A DNA stretch of 64,000 bases. Source: JALZUE01 sp051251725. Its GTDB lineage: Bacteria; Pseudomonadota; Gammaproteobacteria; Enterobacterales; Alteromonadaceae. Shown here piece by piece: positions 1 to 8,697 of the stretch (positions are counted from its first letter, which is position 1; the number at the start of each line of letters is the position of its first letter). The notes beneath the pieces are model-generated. The model did not search any database, was not told the DNA's origin, and saw nothing but the letters and a program-made list of their open reading frames with translations. The position numbers and the translations under genes are program-made. The stretch lies in contig JBPOFN010000008.1 of assembly GCA_051251725.1 (NCBI GenBank), positions 1 through 64,000 of the forward strand. Direction: 5' to 3'.

Positions 1-310
1 TTTAGAGATTTTTAGCTTGGGGTCAACACTTATTTCAAACTTATTCGACTTTAATTGACTGTTCGATTATAAAAACAGCACAACCATTTAATTCGGGGAA
101 AATACCAACGTTAATCGCTTATTTTGTTGCCAGCCTGGCAGAATAAAATAACTAATTAGCGTCTATTTATTACCATTGTTAATATAAGACGGTCTTTATT
201 ATCAATATTTTGTACATTTATTAACATACATGTTGCACATTAAAAAAAGCTGAGTAACATAGAATTGCTTTTCTTTATGATATATAACAAAAATTAATTA
301 GGTTTATAAT
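1..310. other. Intergenic left edge, no gene seen
   Basis: These 310 bases are very AT-rich and contain no open reading frame of useful length on either strand. The stretch nearest the downstream RRM gene presumably carries its promoter and a long 5' leader, but I could not place -35 and -10 hexamers at a convincing spacing. A weak purine stretch lies just before the ATG at 311. Nothing else is visible. Confidence 0.5.
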
Positions 311-769
311 ATGAATTCTTCTCAAATCTCTAAGGTTATCTTTCTTTCAGCTATATTAGCAGCAATAAGTTTTGCATTAACTTCAACAATATTACCGGCT
401 ACTCCATTAGTTACTGCCATTATGGTATTTGTTGCAGCATTTGCGATAGCAAGTACAACTAAATCAAATAACGCCGATGGTTCTTCTGAAGTTTCTGGTG
501 AAATTAAAACGCTTTATGTTGGTAATTTACCATACCGTGCGAACGAAGCTTCAATCAGAGAGTTGTTCTCTCAATACGGTCATGTTCAGTCAGTTCGTTT
601 AATGAAAGACAAACATACGGGTAAACGCCGTGGTTTTGGTTTTGTTGAAATGTCTGCTAATGATGCTGATACCGCTGTATCGTCATTAAATGATCAAGAG
701 TTTCAACAACGCACGCTAAAAGTAAGAGAAGCGAAAGAGCGTCCTGAAAAAAGTGATGACGCTGAGTAG
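311..769 (+). CDS. Membrane-anchored RRM-domain RNA-binding protein
   Basis: The 152-residue product has two hydrophobic segments at the N-terminus (about residues 8-28 and 31-50) followed by one RNA recognition motif (about residues 67-145). Both RRM core motifs are intact: RNP2 reads LYVGNL and RNP1 reads RGFGFVEM, so the aromatic RNA-stacking positions are present. The C-terminus is short, charged and hydrophilic. RRM proteins of this size in bacteria bind single-stranded RNA and are often cold-inducible. The two N-terminal hydrophobic stretches suggest tethering of the RRM to the cytoplasmic face of the inner membrane, which is inference from hydrophobicity only. It stands alone and is followed by its own terminator. 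The RRM assignment is firm. The RNA target is unknown. Confidence 0.88.
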   Translation: MNSSQISKVIFLSAILAAISFALTSTILPATPLVTAIMVFVAAFAIASTTKSNNADGSSEVSGEIKTLYVGNLPYRANEASIRELFSQYGHVQSVRLMKDKHTGKRRGFGFVEMSANDADTAVSSLNDQEFQQRTLKVREAKERPEKSDDAE

Positions 770-796
770 TGGTTAGCTCTAACTCTCTTTAAGATG

Positions 797-827
797 AAAG
801 CCGCAATATTGCGGCTTTTTTGTTTTT
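797..827 (+). terminator. Rho-independent terminator after the RRM gene
   Basis: The arms AAAGCCGC and GCGGCTTT flank the short loop AATATT and are followed by a T-rich run. It lies 28 bases after the stop codon of the RRM gene. Confidence 0.85.
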
Positions 828-996
828 AGCTGTTCTTAAACTGCCTTGCATACAACTGCCTAGCCTATGCATTAAATATAAAACTAGACAATACCGACTT
901 GAACGCTACAATCTGCCACCTACGGTAGTAATAACTTACCTTTCATTTATTAATTCACATTAATTAAACCGCTAATCACTATTTACAGGCTATTTC

Positions 997-2097
997 ATGT
1001 TTAAACATATAGACCCCGCTTTATACGAACAACAGTTAACGAATAAACAAAAAGACATGCAGACACTTTTTGCATCGTTTAATGGGCCTAATTTTGAACT
1101 TTTTACCTCTGAGCCGTTAAATTATCGACAACGCGCAGAGTTTCGCGTGTGGCATGAAGGTGATGATCTTTATTACATTATGTTTAATAGCGAAACCAAG
1201 CAAAAGTTTCGTGTTAATGACTTTCCTGTCGCGAGTGAACTAATCAATCAAGCGATGACTTTATTGCTCGATAACATTCGCGACAATAAAGTGCTTAGAG
1301 AACGCTTATTTCAAGTTGATTTTCTTTCTTCTTTACATGGCGAGTTGTTGATCAGTTTGTTATATCACAAACAATTAGATGATGAATGGCAAGAGCAAGC
1401 GATAAAGTTGAAAGCTATTTATAACGATACCTTAGTACCAACCGATATTATTGGCCGCGCTCGTAAACAAAAAGTTATATTAGATAAAGATTTTATTACT
1501 GAGAAACTAAACGTTGCAGGAAAAGAACTGATATATCAACAAGTAGAAAATAGCTTTACCCAGCCTAATGCCAAAGTTAATCAAAAGATGTTGTTATGGG
1601 CACAGGAAGTAACTAAAGAATTAAAGGGTGATTTAATTGAACTCTACTGCGGTAATGGCAACTTTAGTATTGCCTTAGCGGAAAACTTTGATCGGGTATT
1701 AGGCACTGAAATATCTAAAACGTCGGTTACATCCGCACAGGTGAATATCAAAGCAAATAATATGACTAATATCGACATTGTTAGAATGTCGAGCGAAGAG
1801 TTTAGTCAAGCAATGAATGGTGAACGTAAGTTCAGACGGTTAGCCGATTTTGATCTAACACAATATAATTACGATACGGTATTGGTTGATCCACCTAGGG
1901 CTGGGTTAGACCCAGATAGTATTGAGTTAGTCAGTCGCTTTGAACGCATTGTTTATATTTCTTGTAACCCTGAAACATTAAAAGACAATTTAACCGAACT
2001 TAGTAAAACCCACTCAATAGAAAAGTTTGCTTTGTTTGATCAGTTTCCTTATACCCACCATATTGAAACCGGTGTTTATTTAACTCGTAAAGTTTAA
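997..2097 (+). CDS. trmA: tRNA (uracil-5-)-methyltransferase TrmA
   Basis: The enzyme makes 5-methyluridine at position 54 of the T-loop of tRNA, using S-adenosylmethionine. At 366 residues it has the usual TrmA length. The SAM-binding loop ELYCGNGNF lies at residues 215-223. The VDPPRAGLD motif lies at about 298-306. The catalytic nucleophile is Cys323 in ISCNP, and the general base is Glu357 in HIETG. There is no N-terminal TRAM domain and no iron-sulfur cysteine cluster, which separates it from the RlmC/RlmD rRNA methyltransferases of the same family. The ATG at 997 gives the standard TrmA N-terminus. The gene appears to be a single transcription unit, convergent with fabR. Confidence 0.96.
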   Translation: MFKHIDPALYEQQLTNKQKDMQTLFASFNGPNFELFTSEPLNYRQRAEFRVWHEGDDLYYIMFNSETKQKFRVNDFPVASELINQAMTLLLDNIRDNKVLRERLFQVDFLSSLHGELLISLLYHKQLDDEWQEQAIKLKAIYNDTLVPTDIIGRARKQKVILDKDFITEKLNVAGKELIYQQVENSFTQPNAKVNQKMLLWAQEVTKELKGDLIELYCGNGNFSIALAENFDRVLGTEISKTSVTSAQVNIKANNMTNIDIVRMSSEEFSQAMNGERKFRRLADFDLTQYNYDTVLVDPPRAGLDPDSIELVSRFERIVYISCNPETLKDNLTELSKTHSIEKFALFDQFPYTHHIETGVYLTRKV

Positions 2098-2135
2098 GTT
2101 AAATCATAGTAACAACAACGCTTAATAGTAATAAC

Positions 2136-2774
2136 CTAGATTTTCTTACTATTGGCGTTGGCATTAATCAGTCGAGCACTAAATTCACTAGCACCACGGG
2201 CAATAAAACGTAATTGTTGAATAATACCGAACTCTAACTGCTTACGTTCAGAACTATCCATATCTAACGCATCCGCACCTGCATTAAAAACAATAGTAAC
2301 GGCCGCATTTGCTTGAAAATACGCAATGCTAGGTTCTAATTGATTAGCCCGCTGTAAATAGTCAGTTAATTCTAACGTGAAATATCGAATTTCTCTTGAA
2401 ACCGCTGCACGAAAGTCAGCAGAGGTGCCGGAGCGCTCTCGTAATAACAAACGGAAAATATTGGCGTTATTCTCAATAAATTCCATAAAAGTAATGACGG
2501 AAATTTTGATCACTGAGCCGCCTTTTTCAATCCGCTGCCTTGCTTGACGCATTAACTGTCGTAGCGTTAAACCTGCTTCATCAACTAACGTTAAGCCAAG
2601 CTCATCCATATCAGAAAAGTGACGATAAAAGGAGGTAGGCGCTAAACCAGCCTCTTTTGCCACTTCCCGTAAACTTAAACTCGAAAAGCTGCGTTCAGCA
2701 CTTAATTGCCCAAGCGCCGCATCAATTAACTGACGTCGGGTTTTTTCTTTTTGTTGTGCTCGAATACCACTCAT
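2136..2774 (-). CDS. fabR: Fatty-acid biosynthesis repressor FabR (TetR family)
   Basis: FabR is a TetR-family repressor that senses the ratio of unsaturated to saturated acyl thioesters and controls unsaturated fatty acid genes. The N-terminal helix-turn-helix is almost identical to that of E. coli FabR: RAQQKEKTRR is followed by SLREVAKEAGLAPTSFYRHF. Further on, LRQLMRQARQRI and FRLLLRERSGTSA also match FabR closely. I chose the ATG at 2774 because the longer reading frame would begin at a TTG with two extra residues. The gene is divergent from an acyl desaturase whose promoter carries a FabR/DesT-like palindrome at 3044-3061, so desaturase control is its likely local job. This resembles the DesT arrangement in Pseudomonas. 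Confidence 0.95.
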   Translation of the reverse strand: MSGIRAQQKEKTRRQLIDAALGQLSAERSFSSLSLREVAKEAGLAPTSFYRHFSDMDELGLTLVDEAGLTLRQLMRQARQRIEKGGSVIKISVITFMEFIENNANIFRLLLRERSGTSADFRAAVSREIRYFTLELTDYLQRANQLEPSIAYFQANAAVTIVFNAGADALDMDSSERKQLEFGIIQQLRFIARGASEFSARLINANANSKKI

Positions 2775-3015
2775 GATCAATAATACTGTCTTTTATAATG
2801 TAACTATCATACTCAAAGATGCTGTTATTGTCAGCGCCATCAAATCTTTATTTCTCCACCCGATAACAAAATTCAAATAGCGCTACTATATAGAAGCCGC
2901 TTTATTGTTTTTTGAAATTGGAATAACACACTTGATATAAGAACATTAATCCATCAATCACACAGTTATAACCGTTATTCTTTTGCAATTATATCGGAGT
3001 TTTTAATTAGAATTC

Positions 3016-3043
3016 TTGACTGAAGAATATGCCAAGCTAAAAT
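3016..3043 (+). promoter_or_regulatory. Candidate sigma-70 promoter of the desaturase gene
   Basis: A TTGACT hexamer at 3016-3021 and a TAAAAT hexamer at 3038-3043 are separated by 16 bases and point toward the desaturase start at 3082. The FabR-type palindrome begins at the very next base, which is a typical repressor position over the transcription start. This is read by eye only. Confidence 0.55.
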
Positions 3044-3061
3044 AGCGTACAGATGTACACT
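3044..3061. promoter_or_regulatory. FabR-type palindromic operator
   Basis: The 18-base site AGCGTACAGATGTACACT is a near-perfect palindrome: AGxGTACA, two central bases, TGTACxCT. It resembles the palindromes described for FabR in E. coli and DesT in Pseudomonas upstream of unsaturated fatty acid genes. It lies 20 bases before the desaturase ATG, directly after the -10 element, and 270 bases from the fabR start. Repression of the desaturase by the adjacent FabR follows naturally. Binding itself is inferred. Confidence 0.8.
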
Positions 3062-3081
3062 GAAACTTCAAAGAAGAATTA

Positions 3082-4203
3082 ATGGCTAAACCTCGTATTT
3101 TATGGCTCAACTTAAGTGTTTTTATTCTCACTTTTACGGTCGCCGCAATCGCAGTCCCTTACCGCGCTATCACCCATGGCTTTGAAACCAGCGAACTCAT
3201 TGCTGCGCTAATATGTTTTATTTATTGTGGCATGTCGATAACCGTTGGTTATCACCGTTTATGGTCACATAAAACTTACCAAGCACATTGGAGCCTACGG
3301 TTAGTTTGCGCTTTAGGTGGTGCTTTTGCTTTACAAAATAGTGCCTTGCATTGGTCTTCAGATCACCGTATTCATCATAAACATGTTGATAAAAACGGCG
3401 TAGACCCTTATTCCGCTAAACGCGGCTTTTGGTTTTCTCATATTGGTTGGATGTTACGTGATTATCAGCCCGACCGTTATAATGATTATGACAACGCCCG
3501 CGATCTGCAAAAAGATAAAATTGTTATGTGGCAGCACAAGAATTATTTGTTATTAACTATTTTAATGAACTTCGGCGTGCCAATTTTATTTGGTTTATAT
3601 ACCGGCGATATAATTAGCAGCTTATTATTATTAGGATTTTTTCGCCTAGTGGTCAATCATCACACCACCTTTTTTATCAATTCTCTGGCGCATATTTGGG
3701 GCAAGCAAACTTATACCGATAAAAATACTGCCAGAGATAATGGTTTTCTCGCATTTTTAACCTTTGGCGAGGGTTACCATAATTACCACCATATTTTTGA
3801 GCATGATTATCGTAATGGTATTCGCTGGTATCAATTCGATCCATCGAAGTGGTTAATCAAAAGCTGTGAGTACTTAAAAATCACTTCTAAGTTAAGAACG
3901 GTATCAGAAGATAAAATTGAAAAAGCGAAATTAGCGATGATATTAAAGTTAAGCCAAGAGAAATTAGCCAGTCATCCCGACGCCGAGAAAATGCATGAAA
4001 AACTCCAGTTAGAGTACGATGCGTTAATTGTTAAAATGAATGCCTTTTATAACGCGAAAAAAGCTTTTTTAATTGCGAAAACAGACACCTTTAAAAATGA
4101 TGTTGAACACTCTGAATTATTAAAGCAATACCGAGAGTTAAAAGAAAAATTCTTAGCACAAAAACGCGACTGGCACTTATTAACAGAGCAAATTAGTCCC
4201 TAA
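3082..4203 (+). CDS. Membrane acyl-lipid/acyl-CoA delta-9-type fatty acid desaturase
   Basis: This is an integral membrane di-iron desaturase that introduces a cis double bond into a long acyl chain, for membrane fluidity in a cold-adapted organism. All three histidine boxes are present: HRLWSH at residues 58-63, HRIHH at 95-99 and HNYHH at 233-237. Hydrophobic spans lie near residues 7-25, 38-56, 72-90, 155-175 and 180-198. Beyond residue 280 the protein carries a lysine- and glutamate-rich tail of about 90 residues that looks helical or coiled-coil and is not part of the catalytic core. The promoter has a FabR-type operator and the gene is divergent from fabR. Substrate and regiospecificity (acyl-CoA or phospholipid acyl chain) cannot be read from the sequence. 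Confidence 0.9.
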   Translation: MAKPRILWLNLSVFILTFTVAAIAVPYRAITHGFETSELIAALICFIYCGMSITVGYHRLWSHKTYQAHWSLRLVCALGGAFALQNSALHWSSDHRIHHKHVDKNGVDPYSAKRGFWFSHIGWMLRDYQPDRYNDYDNARDLQKDKIVMWQHKNYLLLTILMNFGVPILFGLYTGDIISSLLLLGFFRLVVNHHTTFFINSLAHIWGKQTYTDKNTARDNGFLAFLTFGEGYHNYHHIFEHDYRNGIRWYQFDPSKWLIKSCEYLKITSKLRTVSEDKIEKAKLAMILKLSQEKLASHPDAEKMHEKLQLEYDALIVKMNAFYNAKKAFLIAKTDTFKNDVEHSELLKQYRELKEKFLAQKRDWHLLTEQISP

Positions 4204-4311
4204 ATTTTTGCCCTAATATTCAGCATATCAATACCGGTTATTTTAACGGTAGAATTCCTTACTAGTCACTTTATTTCCTGATAAAATTTCCCTATTAACG
4301 CTGGGAATAAG

Positions 4312-5754
4312 GTGACTCCATTGACAGAACAAAAGAAAACTCCAATCCAGAAAAAAGTAAAAAAGTTTGATTACGACGCAATTGTTATCGGTACTGGTCC
4401 TGGTGGTGAAGGTACCGCGATGGAACTTGCCAAAAAAGATAAAAGTGTCGCCGTTATTGAACGCTATAAATCGGTAGGCGGTGGTTGTACGCATTGGGGC
4501 ACAATCCCATCAAAAGCTTTGCGTCAATCTGTTAGTCGGTTAATTGAATATAATTCAAACCCATTATTTTCAGGCTCCGGACAAGAAAAACATTTAACCT
4601 TTCCTGAAATATTAGGCCATGCGTCTTCAGTGATCAGCAAGCAAGTACGCTTACGTACCGGTTTCTATAATCGCAACCGCGTAACATCTTATAATGGCCA
4701 AGCAGCTTTTATTGATCCAAATACCATAGAAATAACAAAAGCCGATGGCACAAAAGAAATTATCAGTGCGGCGCAAATTGTTATTGCAACGGGCTCACAT
4801 CCTTATCGCCCAAGTGATATTGATTTTACTCACAGCCGTGTCTACGACTCTGACACTATCTTATCGCTGACCCATGATCCTCGTCATATTATTATTTATG
4901 GTGCTGGGGTTATCGGCTCTGAATATGCTTGTATCTTCAAAGGTCTTGGCGTTAAAGTCGATTTAATTAACACCCGCGATCGCTTATTGTCATTTCTTGA
5001 TGACGAAATGTCAGACTCATTAAGTTATCACTTATGGAATAACGGGGTAGTTATTCGCCACGGCGAGCAAATTGAACGTGTTGAAGCGTCAGATGATGCG
5101 GTAATTGTCCATTTAGAGTCAGGCAAAAAAATGCGCGCTGACTGTTTATTATTTGCCAATGGTCGAACGGGTAATACCGCTGACTTAAATTTAGCGAATG
5201 CTGGATTAAAAGCCGATGGTCGCGGTCAGCTCAAAGTAAATGATCAATACCAAACCGATGTTAAACACATTTACGCGGTTGGGGATGTTATTGGTTATCC
5301 AAGTCTTGCCAGTGCGGCTTATGACCAAGGCCGTTTAGCTGCATCAGCGATGGTTGATCATCAAAGTACTGCTAAGCTCATTGTTGATATTCCAACCGGA
5401 ATTTATACCATTCCTGAAATTAGCTCAGTGGGTAAAACCGAGCAAGAGCTAACGGAAGCAAAAATCCCTTATGAGGTTGGTCGTTCGCAGTTTAAGCATT
5501 TGGCAAAAGCACAAATTTCTAATAGCTTAGTCGGATCGTTGAAAATATTATTTCATCGTGAAACAAAAGAGATATTAGGCATTCATTGTTTTGGTGAAAA
5601 CGCCGCTGAGATTATTCACATTGGCCAAGCGATCATGGAACAGAAAAATGGTGGCAATACCATAGAGTATTTTGTTCAAACGACTTTCAACTACCCAACA
5701 ATGGCAGAAGCATATCGAGTTGCGGCCTTAAATGGTTTAAATCGCTTATTCTAA
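4312..5754 (+). CDS. sthA: Soluble pyridine nucleotide transhydrogenase SthA
   Basis: SthA is a cytoplasmic flavoprotein that transfers hydride between NADPH and NAD+, mainly to dispose of excess NADPH. The FAD-binding dinucleotide fold begins at GTGPGG (residues 27-32). The GGGCTHWGTIPSKA segment follows, with a single cysteine where disulfide reductases have the CxxxxC pair, as is typical of SthA. A second Rossmann motif (GAGVIGSEYA) binds NAD(P), and the YAVGDVIG segment contacts FAD. The frame opens with GTG at 4312. The sequence AAGGTGA at 4309-4315 is an excellent ribosome binding site for a TTG at 4321, so translation may really start there, three codons later. The family assignment is firm. 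Confidence 0.95.
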   Translation: MTPLTEQKKTPIQKKVKKFDYDAIVIGTGPGGEGTAMELAKKDKSVAVIERYKSVGGGCTHWGTIPSKALRQSVSRLIEYNSNPLFSGSGQEKHLTFPEILGHASSVISKQVRLRTGFYNRNRVTSYNGQAAFIDPNTIEITKADGTKEIISAAQIVIATGSHPYRPSDIDFTHSRVYDSDTILSLTHDPRHIIIYGAGVIGSEYACIFKGLGVKVDLINTRDRLLSFLDDEMSDSLSYHLWNNGVVIRHGEQIERVEASDDAVIVHLESGKKMRADCLLFANGRTGNTADLNLANAGLKADGRGQLKVNDQYQTDVKHIYAVGDVIGYPSLASAAYDQGRLAASAMVDHQSTAKLIVDIPTGIYTIPEISSVGKTEQELTEAKIPYEVGRSQFKHLAKAQISNSLVGSLKILFHRETKEILGIHCFGENAAEIIHIGQAIMEQKNGGNTIEYFVQTTFNYPTMAEAYRVAALNGLNRLF

Positions 5755-5827
5755 TCTAACTAACTTGGTTAGTGTTAACTTAGTTAGCGTTGAACTAGTT
5801 TAATAACCCTCAGTTATTACAGATATT

Positions 5828-5856
5828 AAAAAAGGAGCTAATTAGCTCCTTTTTCT
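5828..5856. terminator. Bidirectional terminator between sthA and hemE
   Basis: GGAGCTAATTAGCTCC is a perfect inverted repeat with an A-run on its left and a T-run on its right. It can therefore stop transcription from both of the convergent genes. Confidence 0.88.
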
Positions 5857-5868
5857 CTTTCAGTTAGC

Positions 5869-6939
5869 TCATTTTTGATGATATGGCTTACTTAATTTGT
5901 GCACACTTTCAATAAAATGACCCGCATGCTCTGGATCAACATCTGGGTGAATACCGTGACCTAGATTGAAGACGTGACCAGTACCATCATTACCAAAACC
6001 TTTTAATATTTTAGCAACTTCTTCTTCAATACGCGGCTTAGGTGCATATAACATTGAAGGATCCATATTGCCTTGCAGTGCAACTTTATCACCAACACGT
6101 GCTTTCGCGTTTTCAATATCAATAGTCCAATCAAGACCAACAGCATCACAACCGGTAGCAGCAATGCTTTCTAACCACATACCGCCATTTTTGGTAAACA
6201 AAGTAACAGGTACTTTACGCCCTTCATTTTCACGCGTTAAGCCATCAACAATTTTAGCCATGTACTGTAATGAGAAGTCTTTATAATCTCGCGGAGATAA
6301 AACCCCACCCCAAGTATCAAATACCATCACTGATTGTGCGCCAGCAGCTATTTGTGCATTAAGGTAAGTGATCACAGAGTCTGCTAATTTATCTAATAAT
6401 AAATGCAAGGTTTGCGGATCAGAAAACATCATTTTTTTAATTTTAGTAAAGGCTTTAGAACTGCCGCCTTCAATCATATAAGTTGCTAATGTCCATGGAC
6501 TACCTGAAAAACCAATTAACGGAACGCTGCCATTAAGCTCTTTACGAATAGTACGTACCGCATTCATAACATAACCTAATTCATCTTCAGGATCAGGAAT
6601 GCCAATTTTTTCGACATCAGCTTTTGATTGGATCGGACGTTCGAACTTAGGTCCTTCTCCGGTTTCAAAATACAAACCAAGTCCCATCGCATCAGGAATA
6701 GTTAAAATATCACTAAATAATATCGCCGCATCTAACGGAAAACGACGTAATGGCTGAATGGTTACTTCACAAGCAAGCTCGGCATTACGACAAACTGACA
6801 TAAAATCGCCAGCATCTTTACGCACTTCCCGATATTCCGGCAAATAGCGACCCGCTTGACGCATCATCCATACGGGAGTGTAATCAACAGGTTGTTTTAA
6901 TAAGGCGCGTAAATAATTGTCGTTTTTTAATTCAGTCAT
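5869..6939 (-). CDS. hemE: Uroporphyrinogen decarboxylase HemE
   Basis: HemE removes four acetate carboxyl groups from uroporphyrinogen III to give coproporphyrinogen III in cytoplasmic heme synthesis. The family signature PVWMMRQAGRYLPEYR lies at residues 21-36, and the second signature region GFSGSPWTLATYMIEGG is near residue 144. The C-terminal motif FNLGHGIHPDVDPEH is also complete. The length of 356 residues is standard. The gene stands alone, convergent with sthA, and shares the terminator between them. Confidence 0.97.
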   Translation of the reverse strand: MTELKNDNYLRALLKQPVDYTPVWMMRQAGRYLPEYREVRKDAGDFMSVCRNAELACEVTIQPLRRFPLDAAILFSDILTIPDAMGLGLYFETGEGPKFERPIQSKADVEKIGIPDPEDELGYVMNAVRTIRKELNGSVPLIGFSGSPWTLATYMIEGGSSKAFTKIKKMMFSDPQTLHLLLDKLADSVITYLNAQIAAGAQSVMVFDTWGGVLSPRDYKDFSLQYMAKIVDGLTRENEGRKVPVTLFTKNGGMWLESIAATGCDAVGLDWTIDIENAKARVGDKVALQGNMDPSMLYAPKPRIEEEVAKILKGFGNDGTGHVFNLGHGIHPDVDPEHAGHFIESVHKLSKPYHQK

Positions 6940-7135
6940 TCTTTTTTGTCTCTCAAAAAATCTGGCAGCATTCTACCATTGGCAAAACCTTTGATCTATG
7001 TCGAAAATCAACTTCTGATTGAAATATCGACAAAAGTGCATAAAGTATAAAGATTAAGACTCACAATTCTTGCGTCTAATAAAATATCAACAAGCTTGTT
7101 GCCAATAATAAGAATAAGTTCACTAAGGACACAGT

Positions 7136-8599
7136 ATGAAAAGTAAATGGAATTTGGTCATCCACAAAACCAGTCAAACACAGGTTGCCATTTGGGTTGG
7201 CACCCTTTTTCCCGATTTAAGAAAACCTGCACACTGTTCAATAAAACTCATTGATGAAAATGGTCAAACAGTTGCCACTAACAGCATTACCCGTGATGAA
7301 TGGTTACGTCCTTTTGATTATATTAACGATCGCTTTTACCAATACCGGCAATTTGACAATTTATTACCGGATCATCATTACCAAGTTGAATTTATTCGCA
7401 AGCAGCAAAATATCGCCGGCATTATCTTAGAGGAAAAAGTGTTATCAAGCGGTTCATTTACCACTTTACCGACTGAGCTTGCTACCACCTCACCTTTTGT
7501 TATTGCGCTAGGTAGCTGTTTTTATAATGAAGACGATAACGGTGCTGCGTCTTCATCTTATACCGCCCTTTATTATTCAGCAGATAAAATGATAAAGCCT
7601 CATGTTAAATTTTTTACTGGTGATCAAGTTTATCTCGATATTGGTTTAGACTCGCTATCGCCGGTAACCAAAGATGTTAGAAAACGCATCGCCGACGATT
7701 ACGCCTCAACCTGGCAAACTCAGCGACAAATGTTACGCCATGGCGCCACTTGGTTTCTTGCTGATGATCATGAATATTGGAATAACTACCCTTATACCAG
7801 TGGTAAAAACCCTTACCTTTGGGCGATTACCGCTTTTAAAAGTATTAAAACCGCTTGGACCAAAACCGCCAGCTGCGGTGTTGCTAATGTGCAGCAAATA
7901 ACACGCTTTGACTCATTTACTATTGGTAATGATATTTCAGTTTGCTTCGCTGACCTGCGCAGTGGTCGTGATAAAAAGTCTAAACCTAACTATATGATGC
8001 CTGAAAATGAATTTAGCCAGTTAATCGCTTGGGCCGAAAACTTAACTTGTCCGGGTATTATTGTGCTGCCACAACCGCTATTGGTGCATCCCGGTGGTGA
8101 CTTAGACTTTAATATTGCAAATTACACCAATCAATACCAACGGTTAGTTACTGCCCTTGCCGCTTCTGGCCACGATATTGTGTGCTTGTCTGGTGATGTG
8201 CATTATGGCCGTATTGCGAAAGTAAAATTGGGCGAGCATGGCGCAACTTTGCATGAAATAATTTCGTCGCCAATGTCTAATTTAACGGGGCTTGACGGTA
8301 AAGTAGCCGCGAGCAAAGCTGAAAAATTAACGAAATTTCCAAGTATGGCGATTGCAGGTATCACACCAGCTCTTGTGCAGTATGAAAAGAAGTGGTCTGT
8401 TTCGACTCAAAAAGTTAAATTTCTGCGCTTTTTTTCATATCGAAAAACGCGCGAGCATTTTATGACCCTCGCCCTTTCTAAGACACCATCAGGAACAGTT
8501 CAAATGGCGGTTAATGTTTGGCGTATTAGAGATAAAAACAAATACAGCAATATGCCGAAAAAAGACTTTTCTCGCCCACACCTAATAGAATTGCGCTGA
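7136..8599 (+). CDS. PhoD-like metallophosphatase
   Basis: The 487-residue protein belongs to the PhoD-like calcineurin-type phosphatase superfamily. Metal-binding motifs appear in order: LGSCFY near residue 130, FFTGDQVYLDIG near 160, FLADDHEYWNNYP near 205 and LSGDVHYGR near 355. An N-terminal beta-sandwich-like region of about 120 residues precedes them. Classical PhoD is exported by the Tat pathway, but here no twin-arginine or other signal peptide is visible and the chain starts with MKSKWNLVIHK, so a cytoplasmic location is likely. AAGGA lies 10 bases before the ATG. The substrate is not predictable; phosphodiesters or phosphoprotein-like esters are possible. The gene is flanked by hemE and an unknown protein, which gives no functional clue. 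Confidence 0.82.
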   Translation: MKSKWNLVIHKTSQTQVAIWVGTLFPDLRKPAHCSIKLIDENGQTVATNSITRDEWLRPFDYINDRFYQYRQFDNLLPDHHYQVEFIRKQQNIAGIILEEKVLSSGSFTTLPTELATTSPFVIALGSCFYNEDDNGAASSSYTALYYSADKMIKPHVKFFTGDQVYLDIGLDSLSPVTKDVRKRIADDYASTWQTQRQMLRHGATWFLADDHEYWNNYPYTSGKNPYLWAITAFKSIKTAWTKTASCGVANVQQITRFDSFTIGNDISVCFADLRSGRDKKSKPNYMMPENEFSQLIAWAENLTCPGIIVLPQPLLVHPGGDLDFNIANYTNQYQRLVTALAASGHDIVCLSGDVHYGRIAKVKLGEHGATLHEIISSPMSNLTGLDGKVAASKAEKLTKFPSMAIAGITPALVQYEKKWSVSTQKVKFLRFFSYRKTREHFMTLALSKTPSGTVQMAVNVWRIRDKNKYSNMPKKDFSRPHLIELR

Positions 8600-8615
8600 T
8601 CCCGTTGACCCCAGT

Positions 8616-8647
8616 ATAATAGAGCAGTATATTCACTGCTCTATTAT
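8616..8647. terminator. Long perfect hairpin after the PhoD-like gene
   Basis: Thirteen-base arms (ATAATAGAGCAGT and its exact complement) enclose a six-base loop. No T-run follows, so it may be a weak terminator or an RNA-stabilising 3' structure rather than a canonical intrinsic terminator. Confidence 0.5.
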
Positions 8648-8697
8648 CTAATCCTTAGATCGTCATTAAAGTCATCTACACGCTGCGGTAACCTACT

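Noticed and set aside
4243..4494. Minus-strand reading frame of 83 codons at the sthA start
   Set aside because: It is the antisense of sthA with no family-like features and overlaps its start region.
8616..8647. Perfect hairpin as a definite intrinsic terminator
   Set aside because: There is no T-run after the stem, so I list it only as a possible terminator.
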